In this document: one piece after another, positions 1 through 8,750 of the stretch
How positions within the stretch are numbered: position 1 is the stretch's first letter
How the letters are laid out: every line of letters starts with the position of its first letter
From: Peptococcaceae bacterium BRH_c8a
GTDB taxonomy: Bacteria; Bacillota; Desulfotomaculia; Desulfotomaculales; Desulfallaceae
Direction of reading: 5' to 3'
Length of the DNA: 64,000 nt
NCBI GenBank assembly: GCA_000961575.1
Contig: LADP01000019.1
Span: 1-64,000, forward strand
The notes under the pieces: generated by a model
The model's input: only the letters and a program-made list of their open reading frames with translations
Databases searched by the model: none
Told to the model about the DNA's origin: nothing
Program-made: the position numbers and the translations under genes

Positions 1-2
1 TG

Positions 3-476
3 CACCGGGAAGTCGAACTCATGCGCGGTATTCAGCAATTGCAACCGGTTGTTATCGTAGATGAAGCGCATCTTTTGGACAAAGAAATGCTAGAAGAGGT
101 ACGGTTCCTATTGAACTTTAAAATGGATGCCCAAAGCCCTATGGCACTGATTTTGGTGGGCCAGAGCGAACTGTGGGATAAGTTCCAGCTTCAAGCGTAC
201 GCCGCCATCCGCCAACGGATCGACCTACAATGTAAACTGCCGCACCTGGATCGGGCCCAGGTCGGGGAATATATTAATCGGCACCTGGCTTATGCCGGTG
301 CCGAACACGATATCTTTTCAGACAATGCGATTGATGAGATTTTCCGCTATTCCAGCGGTGCGGCCAGGCTTGTGAACAAGGTTTGCACCCATTGCATGCT
401 TTATGGAGCTCAGAATGGCCGTCGGATTATTGATGATCACATGGTGAAGTTGGTTATCCAGGGAGAATTGTTATAA
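3..476 (+). CDS. ExeA/TniB-like AAA ATPase of an insertion sequence, C-terminal part
   Basis: The frame is open to the left edge, so the start lies outside the window; the first internal Met is at 21. The visible 150 residues begin just before a Walker B strand (VVIVDEAHLLD) and continue with a sensor-1 like strand (ALILVGQSEL), an arginine-rich stretch (AAIRQRIDL) and a helical lid ending in a SGAARLVNKVC motif. This is the C-terminal half of the ExeA/AAA_22 type ATPases that serve as ATP-dependent helpers to DDE transposases in some insertion sequences. The Walker A motif and the partner transposase would lie upstream. The 166 bases after the stop may contain the element's right end, but I could not define a terminal repeat. 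Confidence 0.8.
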   Translation, partial: HREVELMRGIQQLQPVVIVDEAHLLDKEMLEEVRFLLNFKMDAQSPMALILVGQSELWDKFQLQAYAAIRQRIDLQCKLPHLDRAQVGEYINRHLAYAGAEHDIFSDNAIDEIFRYSSGAARLVNKVCTHCMLYGAQNGRRIIDDHMVKLVIQGELL

Positions 477-642
477 TTCTCCCTTCCCCGGGCTGGTTTT
501 GGTCACTAAGTCCGTCAACTCGTGGACAATTAACACCGTCTATTACTGGACGTTATAGGGCGTTAGTAACAGTATTCTTCAAAAATAGACATAAGGCCCT
601 CCTAAAATTGTCTTACGTAAACCCACCAGCAACGCTATCCAC

Positions 643-1371
643 TTACGGCCGTGTCCATTCATTATCCAAAACCTTTTCAAGGACTAGCCCTTCCTTAAAA
701 CCGCCCCGGTCCTCTTCCTTTTCCGTCCGGATGCGCTCCACATCGGACATTGTTATACCGTGGACTACGGCTGACAGCGCCCGGATTACCTCAAGGATGT
801 CGGCCAGCTCCTCCTGGTTGCCGGACTCATGGTACTCAGCCACTTCCTCCCCTAGCTTGGCCACCAGTAGTTGGCCAAGCTCATCTTGGTCTGCTGCCCG
901 CCGGACAACAGGGGTTTTGCCGTGCTGCCGGATAATCTCGGGTATTTTGTCTCGGACTAGCTTGTTATAGGTAATTTCCACGTTTACTCTCCCTTCCGCC
1001 AGGTAGGGAACGAGGCTTTGCTTAATCTTTCTGACCCCGCCCCTGGGATCGGGAACGTCACCCCGGTAGCGGGGTATGATGTGAACATGAAGGTGGAAAA
1101 TTGTCTGTCCCGCCGCCCCGCCCACATTAACCCCAATGTTGTAACCGTCAGGACTTAACTTAGCCGCCAGCTTGTCCTTTACTTTAAACAATAACTCATT
1201 GACAGCCGCCAGCTCTTCCGGGGTGGCCTCAAAAAAAGACTCCACATGACGCCTGGGAATGATCAGCACATGCCCCTCATTTACCGGGTACTTGTCATAA
1301 AAGGCCAGGGCCAAATCGTTTTCGGCTACAATTTCTGTTTCCGGCCTCTTGCAAAAGTCGCAGTTTACCAT
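643..1371 (-). CDS. HIT-family hydrolase fused to a MazG-like NTP pyrophosphohydrolase
   Basis: Two-domain protein of 242 residues. Residues 1-110 are a histidine-triad (HIT) domain with the active-site motif HLHVH at 93-97 and an N-terminal CxxC pair (C4, C7). HIT enzymes hydrolyse or transfer nucleotidyl groups. Residues about 134-240 match the MazG/PRA-PH-like all-alpha pyrophosphohydrolases: a YNKLVRDKIPEII signature followed by EExxE and ELAD acidic metal-binding motifs. The fusion suggests removal of abnormal nucleotides. Its ATG overlaps the stop of the upstream helicase gene by one base (TAATG), so the two are probably translationally coupled and the nucleotide hydrolase may act with the helicase. 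The fusion is seen directly; the substrate is unknown. Confidence 0.85.
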   Translation of the reverse strand: MVNCDFCKRPETEIVAENDLALAFYDKYPVNEGHVLIIPRRHVESFFEATPEELAAVNELLFKVKDKLAAKLSPDGYNIGVNVGGAAGQTIFHLHVHIIPRYRGDVPDPRGGVRKIKQSLVPYLAEGRVNVEITYNKLVRDKIPEIIRQHGKTPVVRRAADQDELGQLLVAKLGEEVAEYHESGNQEELADILEVIRALSAVVHGITMSDVERIRTEKEEDRGGFKEGLVLEKVLDNEWTRP

Positions 1372-3644
1372 TAATCGTCCTCCCTAAACCGCTTTCTAAA
1401 GTAATCACGCCGGCGGTATTCCAGAATATCCATCACATGGCCGGCCAGTTCGCTGCCCAGGTAGGGCTCTAGTTCCTCTGACAGGTAAAACACCTGATTG
1501 ATTTCATCATAGTTAAAAAACCTGCCCTTGCTTAAAAAGTGGACGGGGTTTCTTTTGGCCAGGTCGGTAAATTCCTTTAGGCCCCAGGCCTTCCAGTTTC
1601 GGTTACTCTTGTCCCTAAGATCCTTTTGGTGTTGGGCATGGTCAGTGTAAAAAGACATAAAATATTCCCCCACCTGGGCTAGGGGAACCTGCCGGTTAAT
1701 CCGGCTACCCTCGAGCACAGCGCTGATGGTGGGAATTTTGTACGCCCTGGTCATGGGTGTTTTTTCAAGCACTTTTAGAAAATCTTCGGCGGGGGTACCG
1801 AGCCACCTCAATTCCTGAAGCTCAAGCTCACCGGCTGCCTCCAAAAAGCGCAGCCACCCGTTCTTTAGGAATTCCCTGATGGGGATGTCACTTCCTTCAA
1901 ACAAATCCACCCTGGTGGGCCTTCTGCCCAGGGAATCTTGCAGCCTGAAGTAGTCATCGGTCATCCGCTTTTTCAGGGGGTCGCTTTTGGCTAAGGCTTC
2001 AAAGAGATCCAGTACATTGAAGTCAAACTGAACCTGGCAGTTTTCCGGGTAAATGTAGTCAGAGGGCTTTCTTTGCATCACGCCCCTGGGGTGCATAGGG
2101 TTTTCTCCGGCCAGCAGGGCGGGTATGTAGTGGGCCCTTTTATAGTTGCCGATGAAGTCAAGCACTGTTAGACATTCCTTGCCTTGATCCTTCCTCAGGC
2201 CCCGGCCCAGTTGTTGTAGAAAAACTACAAAAGACTCGGTGGGTCGCAGGAACATCACCGAGTCAATGCTGGGGATGTCCACACCCTCGTTGAAGATGTC
2301 CACGGCAAAGATAACCTTGATGCGCCCAGACTCCAGGGCGCTTATTGCCGCTGTCCTATCCATCACCAGGCCTTTTTCCGCCGGACCGCTGTGGACCGCT
2401 GCCGAAGGCACATTGTGTTGGTTGAAATACTGCACCATGTAATTAGCGTGGTTTATAGATACACAAAAAGCCAGGGTTTTACCCCCGGCAAAGCGCTTGT
2501 ATTTTTCCAGCACCAGGCCGGCCCGCTCCTGCCGGGAAAGCTGCCGCTCCAGGTCGTCCACAACGTACTTGCCGCTGCGGTACTCTACCTGAGAGTAGTC
2601 GGTGTCGTCATAAATGCCGTAATATCTGAAGGGGGCTAAAAGATCTCTGTTGATGGCATCCTTCAGGTAGATTTCATAAATCACATTATCATCACATAGA
2701 GCATAAATGTCCCGGTTGTCTGTCCTGTAGGGGGTGGCGGTCAGCCCTAGAAGGAACTGGGGCCTGAAGTACTCTAGGACGCTAAGGTAGCTGTCGGCGG
2801 CGGCGTGGTGAAACTCGTCAACGATTATGTAACTGAAGAAATCCCTGGGGAAGTGCTTTAAGTTTTGCTCTCTGGCCAGGGACTGGACTGTGGCAAAGTA
2901 AATGTCGGCGTTCTCGTCTTTGGCAGCGCCGGTAAAAAAGCCTGTTTTGGCGCCGGGCCGGACATTTTTATAGGATATTTCGGCCTGCCTAAGAATTTCT
3001 TCCCGGTGGGCCAGGAAAAGGATCTGCTGATGCTCTAGGGAGTCAAAGGCAGCCAGGTAAGTCTTGCCTACGCCGGTGGCCGCAATCACCAGTCCCTTGA
3101 CCACGCCCTCCTCCCGGGCTTTTTTCAGCTCGTATAGGGCTTCGATTTGTGCCCCTCTGGGATTGATGCGGGCCTCTTCTTCCAGGTAGGATTGTTCAAT
3201 TAGTTGCTCCACCTTGACAAAGGCCGGTTTTTTCCAGCCCAGGGTGTAATCTCTAAGCACCTGATGGGTTATGACTACAGAATGATTATAGAACAGGTCG
3301 TCAAAGTTAGTGGAGAACTTTCCGTAATCCTCCGGGTGCTGGCTTTTCGCAAGCCGGTAATTCCACTCCAGTTCCCGGGTCAACGCAGAAAGAGACAGGT
3401 TGGAGGAGCCCACAAAAACCTCGGCCTCGTCGCCGTAATCAAATATGTAAGCCTTGGGGTGAAAAGAGCGCAGGTTTTCAGCGTAAAACCGTATGTCCAA
3501 CCTGCCACCCAGCTTGTCCACCAGGTAATAAATAGCCGACGGCTCGGTAACGGACATGTACCTGCCGGTGAGGATCTTCACCGGCACGCCCCGTTTAGTA
3601 GCCTCAAGGAGCAAAGGGGCTATGAGCTTAGCCCCGGACTCCAT
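1371..3644 (-). CDS. PLD-domain DEAD/DEAH helicase with DUF3427-type C-terminus, 5' end frameshifted
   Basis: 757-residue open frame. The N-terminus is a phospholipase D-like nuclease domain with an HPKAYIF (HxK) motif and VGSSNLS. An SF2 helicase core follows: Walker A AATGVGKT near residue 190, a DEFH motif (IIVDEFHHAAADS), GLTATPYRTD, and the arginine-finger motif QQLGRGLRK. The C-terminal 270 residues resemble the restriction-associated DUF3427 region. The ATG at 3644 is internal to the usual family N-terminus: the missing first 28 codons lie just upstream in another frame (3644-3730) and their TGA overlaps this ATG. The protein is either a frameshifted pseudogene or is made by reinitiation. 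A coupled HIT/pyrophosphohydrolase gene follows. A role in phage or plasmid defence is inferred. Confidence 0.8.
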   Translation of the reverse strand: MESGAKLIAPLLLEATKRGVPVKILTGRYMSVTEPSAIYYLVDKLGGRLDIRFYAENLRSFHPKAYIFDYGDEAEVFVGSSNLSLSALTRELEWNYRLAKSQHPEDYGKFSTNFDDLFYNHSVVITHQVLRDYTLGWKKPAFVKVEQLIEQSYLEEEARINPRGAQIEALYELKKAREEGVVKGLVIAATGVGKTYLAAFDSLEHQQILFLAHREEILRQAEISYKNVRPGAKTGFFTGAAKDENADIYFATVQSLAREQNLKHFPRDFFSYIIVDEFHHAAADSYLSVLEYFRPQFLLGLTATPYRTDNRDIYALCDDNVIYEIYLKDAINRDLLAPFRYYGIYDDTDYSQVEYRSGKYVVDDLERQLSRQERAGLVLEKYKRFAGGKTLAFCVSINHANYMVQYFNQHNVPSAAVHSGPAEKGLVMDRTAAISALESGRIKVIFAVDIFNEGVDIPSIDSVMFLRPTESFVVFLQQLGRGLRKDQGKECLTVLDFIGNYKRAHYIPALLAGENPMHPRGVMQRKPSDYIYPENCQVQFDFNVLDLFEALAKSDPLKKRMTDDYFRLQDSLGRRPTRVDLFEGSDIPIREFLKNGWLRFLEAAGELELQELRWLGTPAEDFLKVLEKTPMTRAYKIPTISAVLEGSRINRQVPLAQVGEYFMSFYTDHAQHQKDLRDKSNRNWKAWGLKEFTDLAKRNPVHFLSKGRFFNYDEINQVFYLSEELEPYLGSELAGHVMDILEYRRRDYFRKRFREDD

Positions 3645-3730
3645 CAGAGCCGAATTTTCTGTGCCCTAGCGATAGCCTCGGAAAGGTATGTTATAAGGTG
3701 GTCATCTTCTCCGACAATGGCATTGATCAT
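3644..3730 (-). pseudogene. Detached N-terminal codons of the PLD-helicase
   Basis: An ATG at 3730 with a good ribosome binding site (AAGGAG, spacing about 6) opens a 28-codon frame ending RAQKIRL-stop. It carries a typical start for PLD-helicases: a helix with AIARAQKI before the first beta strand. It runs into TGA exactly where the ATG of the long helicase frame begins. Relative to the family, the strand that should link AQKI to MESGAKL is missing, which suggests a small out-of-frame deletion rather than a single sequencing error. Confidence 0.65.
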
Positions 3731-3973
3731 GCTGTACTCCTTAAATATAAATATATGAAATTAGCTATTGTTCGTGTAAGCGGTTAGGACTGCTAAATTT
3801 TTTTAAGTTGATTAATCAAGGAAGTATTTATCTACTTCATTTAAGTACAACTAAAATAAGTACAACTAAAAAAGTTACCTTGTCGGGGTTCACAACTAGC
3901 TTCGATATAACCGGATTATGCGCCGCTGGTGAACAGCGTGGGAACCGTTAAAAACGATGGATAATTGCTCATC

Positions 3974-4163
3974 TTACTTAAGAATTTGAATAAGTTTATT
4001 ACGCAGTCGCGTTTTCTTTCCGCTTTCATTAGTACTTCTGCAAAATGGCATCTTTCATCTTATTTCTTTCTAACTGCTTAGGATTATTAACATGGAACGC
4101 ATATCCATCTACCTCCACCACCAGCAAAGGCATTTTGTCCATCTTGTAAAAGATGACAAAAGT
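3974..4163 (-). pseudogene. Decayed DUF2726-type C-terminal fragment (helicase/nuclease-associated)
   Basis: Reading the minus strand from about 4163 gives a stretch with PLLVVEVDGYAFH, NNPKQLERNKMKDAIL and then a stop after QKY. The next frame resumes immediately as NESGKKTRLRNKLIQILK and stops at 3974. These are the consecutive conserved blocks of DUF2726, a PD-(D/E)XK-like domain often found at the end of DNA2/NAM7-type helicases. The link between the two blocks has been deleted out of frame and nothing upstream is recognisable. The sequence is a remnant, shorter than 60 codons in each frame. The rest of the 490-base gap between 3731 and 4223 is AT-rich and shows no other gene. Confidence 0.65.
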
Positions 4164-4223
4164 TTATTAGCTTATTTAATAAACTAAAGCCGATGTTAAA
4201 CACAACCAGCTTTAACAAAATAA

Positions 4224-4934
4224 CTAGACAATGAATAATAGATGCTCTTCTTCTTCCGAAAAAATAGACTTATCTAAAGAGGGGCAACATTTTTTACTCT
4301 CCATACATATTGTCATTATTTTTTCATTAGAAGGATACACCTCTTTCCAAATATTTGGATAAACATTTCTCAATACAAAAATTACAAATTTTTGAGGAGT
4401 TAATATTTTATTTAATGCAACTCTAATTTGGTTATTATGACCAATATGTAAGTGTGATATTGGATGATGAACTGGTTGGTACATACTAAAATTATAATCA
4501 TATCTTATTGGAATAACACCGTTGTTTAATTTGGCTTCTGCAACATCTTGTTCATATTCAAGCAGTAATTCATCCCCACATTCTTCATAGGTGAAACCAA
4601 TTTCTTTTAGAAATTCCTCATAAGTTAGATATTCTCTAGGGTTTTGAAAGTAAGCGTATCTTATTGAACCTTCATTTATTTTCCCGTTTCTTAAGGAACA
4701 AGAAAACTGAAATATTGAGTCGTCTTTTAATAAATAATCAAAATCTGTATTCTTTAGTGCTGTTTTGTAAATTAATTCATATTCACTGTCTTGACACTTT
4801 TGAAAAAAATCAACAGAAAATTTATTTATATTTAATGTTATGTGTCTAGTTAAATTTTCTTGTTTAAAAATACCACACTCTTTTAGGATTATTTTTGTTT
4901 TTTTCATAGAGTTAATTAAGCTTGCTTCATTCAA
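4224..4934 (-). CDS. DUF2290-like protein, partner of the SF1 helicase
   Basis: 236 residues, no signal peptide or membrane segment. I recognise it tentatively as DUF2290 from a central HPISHLHIGHNNQIR block followed by LTPQKFVIFVLRNVYPNIW. The start codon is TTG and overlaps the TGA of the upstream helicase gene by four bases (TTGA), a strong sign of coupled translation. Base composition is clearly more AT-rich than the genes at 1-3.6 kb or 17-22 kb, as in the helicase it accompanies, suggesting that the pair arrived together. The histidine-rich block (HHPISHLHIGH) may be catalytic or metal binding. Function unknown; a role in defence is inferred from context only. Confidence 0.65.
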   Translation of the reverse strand: MNEASLINSMKKTKIILKECGIFKQENLTRHITLNINKFSVDFFQKCQDSEYELIYKTALKNTDFDYLLKDDSIFQFSCSLRNGKINEGSIRYAYFQNPREYLTYEEFLKEIGFTYEECGDELLLEYEQDVAEAKLNNGVIPIRYDYNFSMYQPVHHPISHLHIGHNNQIRVALNKILTPQKFVIFVLRNVYPNIWKEVYPSNEKIMTICMESKKCCPSLDKSIFSEEEEHLLFIV

Positions 4935-7096
4935 ACTTTATCACGCCCATTCAACTCATGATTATGATCAAAAATAGCTTCCCTAATTTCTTTATCAGAA
5001 AATCCTTTTTTCTTTAAATTATTAACCATCTCTTCATATTGCTTTCTAATACTAGCTTTCTTTTGATTAACAACTGCTAAATCTCTTTGAATTGTATGTG
5101 CTTCTTTATGAATAAAATCTAAAATAAATCCCTTTGAAATAACCATATTAATTTCTTTATTAATTGAGTGGTTTTCAATATCTATTCCACTGACCCGAAG
5201 CCACGCCTTTGCTCTAGTAAAAGCAGTAAAAACTTTATTTCTCATGCTTCTATTATTTAAATTACTATTTAATATATCACATCCAACGACAATCACCATA
5301 GCTGCCTCGTTTCCTTTAGCTTTATATACTGTTGAAAGGGTAACACAGTTATCTTCTGTAAAACCTTTTTCGTATGAACTCACGCATAAGTTATGAGTAA
5401 AAATACCTTTACTATATAAATTTTCACTTATTGCACTGCAATAACTTTTACTATATCTATCATCTAAAGAAATCACAATTATGTCATCTGGTCTTAATCC
5501 ATCAACTTTTATAGTCTCATCAATGGATTGACAAACCCAGTTGACTTCATCATCAAAGTCTTTTGCTGAATATAGTTTGATTATTTCCTCAGCTGTTTGG
5601 TATTTTGATATTGAAAGAGGACTATTCTTTTCATCCCTTTCAATAATCATATGATCTCCTGACTTGCAGTTTCCTTGTATTACTTTATAACCTAAGTCGT
5701 GCCAATGTTCATTATTTTGTAGAGACTGAATTAGTATTTCATGATAAATTCCAAACCCTAAAGCATGGGCAGTGACTAAGATTTCTTTAGGATTCCGATA
5801 GCTCTTTGATAGAACTATATCATTATCAATATCTGGATATTTTTTTTGTAATTCTCCTAAATCAATGCCTTCGGCTCCAAACTCGTTTTGGAATGTACTT
5901 ATTGTATCCTGGATATTTACATCAAATATATTCTGTAGGTCATCATACCCCCAAACCATACAATCATTATTAACTATTGCTCGGCATATTTGATAGAAAG
6001 AAGGTTTAAAGTCTTGTGCCTCGTCCATTAATACATAATCATAAGCCTTTTCTAACACACCATTCTTTCGTTTTAGCAAGTCGTTGCAAATATAGTTAAA
6101 AGCCTCTCCCCTTCCAGCTAATATCGCTGCTTGTTTAAATGTAATTGGATCTACAGAATTTCTAATGCAACAATCGTAATATACCCCTTCCACATTTGCG
6201 CCACCCCACGCATGTCTAATGTGAATAGAATCCTCAAAATCAGGAAGGTAACCATCACCTATAACTTTGTAAAACCTAGTTATTAATAATTCAATATAGT
6301 CGTAAAGACTTTTAGTCATAAAGGTATATAATATCTTTTTTTCAGGGTATTTAAGATGAAGGATAGCTGCTTTCATACATAAAATGATTGTTTTACCAGA
6401 CCCGGCTAAACCTCTAATGCGCTGGGGACCTTCAAGTTGAGATAGAGCAGCATATTTTTGTTGTCTATCAAATACTGCTATTTCTTCCTCTAAATTTTTA
6501 AGGACATAGGATTTTGAAGTCTTGTCCTCTACTTTAACCTTTCTTTCCTTAGGCTTAATAATAGCAGTTGCAGCATCTATAATAGAATAAATTTCTTTTA
6601 AAACTTCTTCTTCTATTGGTTCTTCCTTGCAATTGTCAAAAAAATCATTAATATCGAAGTGATTTGTTAATATCTTACTTTCATAATCACCTGGGTCTAT
6701 GCTTTCAGTGAAATTTGGCATAAAAAGTGCCGATGATAGGTTAAATGATAAATCCCTCTTACCTCTCTTCATCTTTTTATTTGTACTTTTTATTAATTTG
6801 GAGAATATTACATCTTCAATTCTTCTAACTTCATTGTCTAGTAAGCTTAAATTATAACCTTCGCGGACTTTACTAATACCATCACATTTAAAAACAATTA
6901 CTCCATGATTTGGGCTGATTAGCAGAATGCTAGGATATAATAGCTTCTCATTAAGTTCCCTTATAATAGGGAATTGATAATATAAACTTGCTTTATCAAA
7001 ATCTGCGATGTTACTTTCTATATAATGCACTAAGCTTTGGGAAGCAATATCATCATAAAACTCAGTTGCAAGAATATGTTTTCTGATTTTTTTCAC
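4931..7096 (-). CDS. UvrD/Rep-like SF1 helicase or ATPase of a two-gene module
   Basis: 721 residues. The N-terminal 190 residues have no motif I can name. Then come Walker A GLAGSGKTIILC (about residue 233), Walker B VLMDEAQDF (DEAQ box), motif III/IV region SKSYRNPKEILVTAH, and C-terminal TVYKAKGNEAAMVIVVGCD plus FTAFTRAKAWLRVSG, the classic motifs V and VI of UvrD/PcrA-type enzymes. The last 60 residues are a charged coiled-coil-like tail. The start is GTG with only a short upstream AAGG, so it is uncertain. It is translationally coupled to the DUF2290-like gene. The DNA is AT-rich. The pair sits between two other defence loci and is a candidate anti-phage system. Confidence 0.8.
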   Translation of the reverse strand: MKKIRKHILATEFYDDIASQSLVHYIESNIADFDKASLYYQFPIIRELNEKLLYPSILLISPNHGVIVFKCDGISKVREGYNLSLLDNEVRRIEDVIFSKLIKSTNKKMKRGKRDLSFNLSSALFMPNFTESIDPGDYESKILTNHFDINDFFDNCKEEPIEEEVLKEIYSIIDAATAIIKPKERKVKVEDKTSKSYVLKNLEEEIAVFDRQQKYAALSQLEGPQRIRGLAGSGKTIILCMKAAILHLKYPEKKILYTFMTKSLYDYIELLITRFYKVIGDGYLPDFEDSIHIRHAWGGANVEGVYYDCCIRNSVDPITFKQAAILAGRGEAFNYICNDLLKRKNGVLEKAYDYVLMDEAQDFKPSFYQICRAIVNNDCMVWGYDDLQNIFDVNIQDTISTFQNEFGAEGIDLGELQKKYPDIDNDIVLSKSYRNPKEILVTAHALGFGIYHEILIQSLQNNEHWHDLGYKVIQGNCKSGDHMIIERDEKNSPLSISKYQTAEEIIKLYSAKDFDDEVNWVCQSIDETIKVDGLRPDDIIVISLDDRYSKSYCSAISENLYSKGIFTHNLCVSSYEKGFTEDNCVTLSTVYKAKGNEAAMVIVVGCDILNSNLNNRSMRNKVFTAFTRAKAWLRVSGIDIENHSINKEINMVISKGFILDFIHKEAHTIQRDLAVVNQKKASIRKQYEEMVNNLKKKGFSDKEIREAIFDHNHELNGRDKV

Positions 7097-7176
7097 CCCT
7101 TATTGTTTTCTTACTTTTTCGGCAAATTGCCATTTTTCCTGTTAATTAAAAATTACTTTATTGCTATTATTGAAAT

Positions 7177-7220
7177 AAGGTGTCAGGTGGGGGTTAATGA
7201 CACCCCCCACCTGACACCTT
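7177..7220. repeat. Strong palindrome, 17-bp perfect arms
   Basis: Arms at 7177-7193 and 7204-7220 (AAGGTGTCAGGTGGGGG and its complement) flank a 10-base loop. It lies 80 bases upstream of the helicase start. It lacks a long T-run on either strand and resembles the REP-like palindromes seen elsewhere in the window rather than an ordinary terminator. Confidence 0.8.
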
Positions 7221-7277
7221 AGCAGCAGGAAATGCATTGCTTGGACACAAACAAGCAATCTGGGAAGGCGCTTGTTT

Positions 7278-7308
7278 GGTAACCGGGAAAGAAATTTTAC
7301 CGGTTACC
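7278..7308. terminator. Inverted repeat downstream of hsdS
   Basis: GGTAACCGG at 7278-7286 is the exact complement of CCGGTTACC at 7300-7308, with a 13-base spacer. It is 150 bases beyond the hsdS stop on the minus strand. There is no clean T-run, so the terminator call is weak. The remaining sequence between 7097 and 7463 shows no coding signal. Confidence 0.35.
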
Positions 7309-7463
7309 ATAAGTGAAAACCGCTTGTTGCGAAAGGCTTTATGGAACTAGTTGGTTACGTCAACCGCAGTTCGCCAAAGCCGCAAATAACCTGAGGGTGA
7401 CAGTAACCCCGTACTCGTGAACCCTATAAATCTTTGTTAGTAAACTCTGATTTGGTTTCTACA

Positions 7464-8750
7464 TCAACTCCCTGCCATTTTAATATTTTCTACTTTTTTT
7501 TCGATTTCGTAAACCACCGGAACCTTGCTCAAATCCAATTCCCCCTTAAATGCTCGTTGACTGAGTGAACCGTAGAGGTTTTCCAGTTCACCAAGGCTTT
7601 GGTTGTATTTTGCTTTGAGTAAATCGACTTTTTCAACGATGGCGGCGAATTGGTTTTGAAGTTCTATTGGAGGGCATGCGAAAGTAAGGGTGTCTAAAAC
7701 ACGAGTGCTCATATGTGTAAATGCGCCATCGGGGCCTGTTTTCAATCGGCCAACTCGGCCTTTACAATAATTCATTAAAGAAACAAAATATAGAGGTAAA
7801 AGTTTGTTTCCAAATCTAACTCTTATTAAATTTGTGCTAATTATTGATTTTTCATCATGAGCCATCCTAGCTACACACATCTTACCTACAGTACCAGCAC
7901 GAGAGATTATAACATCGCCATTAAGTACGGAATAAGCTTCTAATGCACGATATTTTTCTAGTGATATCCACATTCGTAAGGGCATGACCATTTGACCCGA
8001 TTTAGAGATGTTGTCCATGTTCCAAACAGGTATCCCGTTATTAACGAATTCTTCTTTTTTTAATACACTGCCAAACGGACCACATTTAGTACCATTCTTT
8101 GAATCAATGTATAATTCATGAAGCTCAACGAGAGGAAAGTCCTTGGGGTTAATTTGCGGATCCCCAAACATCTCAAGAAAAGTACTCTTCAATAGTTCAT
8201 CCAACGCTTTGATGCTCTCTTTGCGTTTGGAAATCAATTTTTCCACCCGAGTTAGAACAGCGGCAATGCGAATTTGGTCGTCGAGGGGAGGAAGGGGGAT
8301 TTTACTTCTCAGATAGTTCTCTAACCGTAAATTAATTATTCCAGTAGTTTTATTTTGGAACCGAAGTGTTCTTTTGGTTAAATGATTATAAAAAAGTATA
8401 TAAAAAAGGTATTTAGGAAAAACAATGGATTTGTTTGGCCTTAATGCTGTTGTAAAATTATTACATAAATATATTGAATTATCCGGGTTTTCAAAATAGA
8501 CCACTCTGCCTACCGGTTGCGCTGGACTACCTCCTGATTTCTCAATAATAACATCACATGAAATAAGCTTCTTTTGTTCTATTTTTTTAGATTCAATCTT
8601 TCTTAAAACAATGTTTGAAAAATCAATAACACCCAAATTCGTAAAATTAGCAGTTCGAATAACCTTTACACCATAATCACCTTCCGGTTCTACACCCCAT
8701 TCGCCAGATATTTTATCAGATAAGACTTCATTAATTGGAGTATATTTCAT
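7464..8750 (-). CDS. hsdS: Type I restriction-modification specificity subunit HsdS
   Basis: 428 residues with the two-fold layout of HsdS: a first target recognition domain (residues about 1-150), a conserved helix (PPLDDQIRIAAVLTRVEKLISKRKESIKALDELLKS), a second target recognition domain (about 205-360) and a second conserved helix (PPIELQNQFAAIVEKVDLLKAKYNQSLGELENLYGSL). Each recognition domain reads one half of a bipartite DNA site, so the system should have an asymmetric bipartite target. The start ATG overlaps the hsdM stop by four bases and has GAGGGG upstream. The second domain begins with the familiar KNGTKCGPFGS motif. The site recognised cannot be read from sequence. Confidence 0.93.
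   Translation of the reverse strand: MKYTPINEVLSDKISGEWGVEPEGDYGVKVIRTANFTNLGVIDFSNIVLRKIESKKIEQKKLISCDVIIEKSGGSPAQPVGRVVYFENPDNSIYLCNNFTTALRPNKSIVFPKYLFYILFYNHLTKRTLRFQNKTTGIINLRLENYLRSKIPLPPLDDQIRIAAVLTRVEKLISKRKESIKALDELLKSTFLEMFGDPQINPKDFPLVELHELYIDSKNGTKCGPFGSVLKKEEFVNNGIPVWNMDNISKSGQMVMPLRMWISLEKYRALEAYSVLNGDVIISRAGTVGKMCVARMAHDEKSIISTNLIRVRFGNKLLPLYFVSLMNYCKGRVGRLKTGPDGAFTHMSTRVLDTLTFACPPIELQNQFAAIVEKVDLLKAKYNQSLGELENLYGSLSQRAFKGELDLSKVPVVYEIEKKVENIKMAGS

Noticed and set aside
477-642. Right terminal repeat of the left-edge insertion sequence
   Set aside because: TCCGTCAACTCGTGGACAATT and TAACAG motifs look IS-like, but the other end is outside the window so no pairing can be shown.
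7221-7463. Possible group II intron or IS end next to hsdS
   Set aside because: No reverse transcriptase, transposase or terminal repeat is visible; the sequence has only short inverted repeats.
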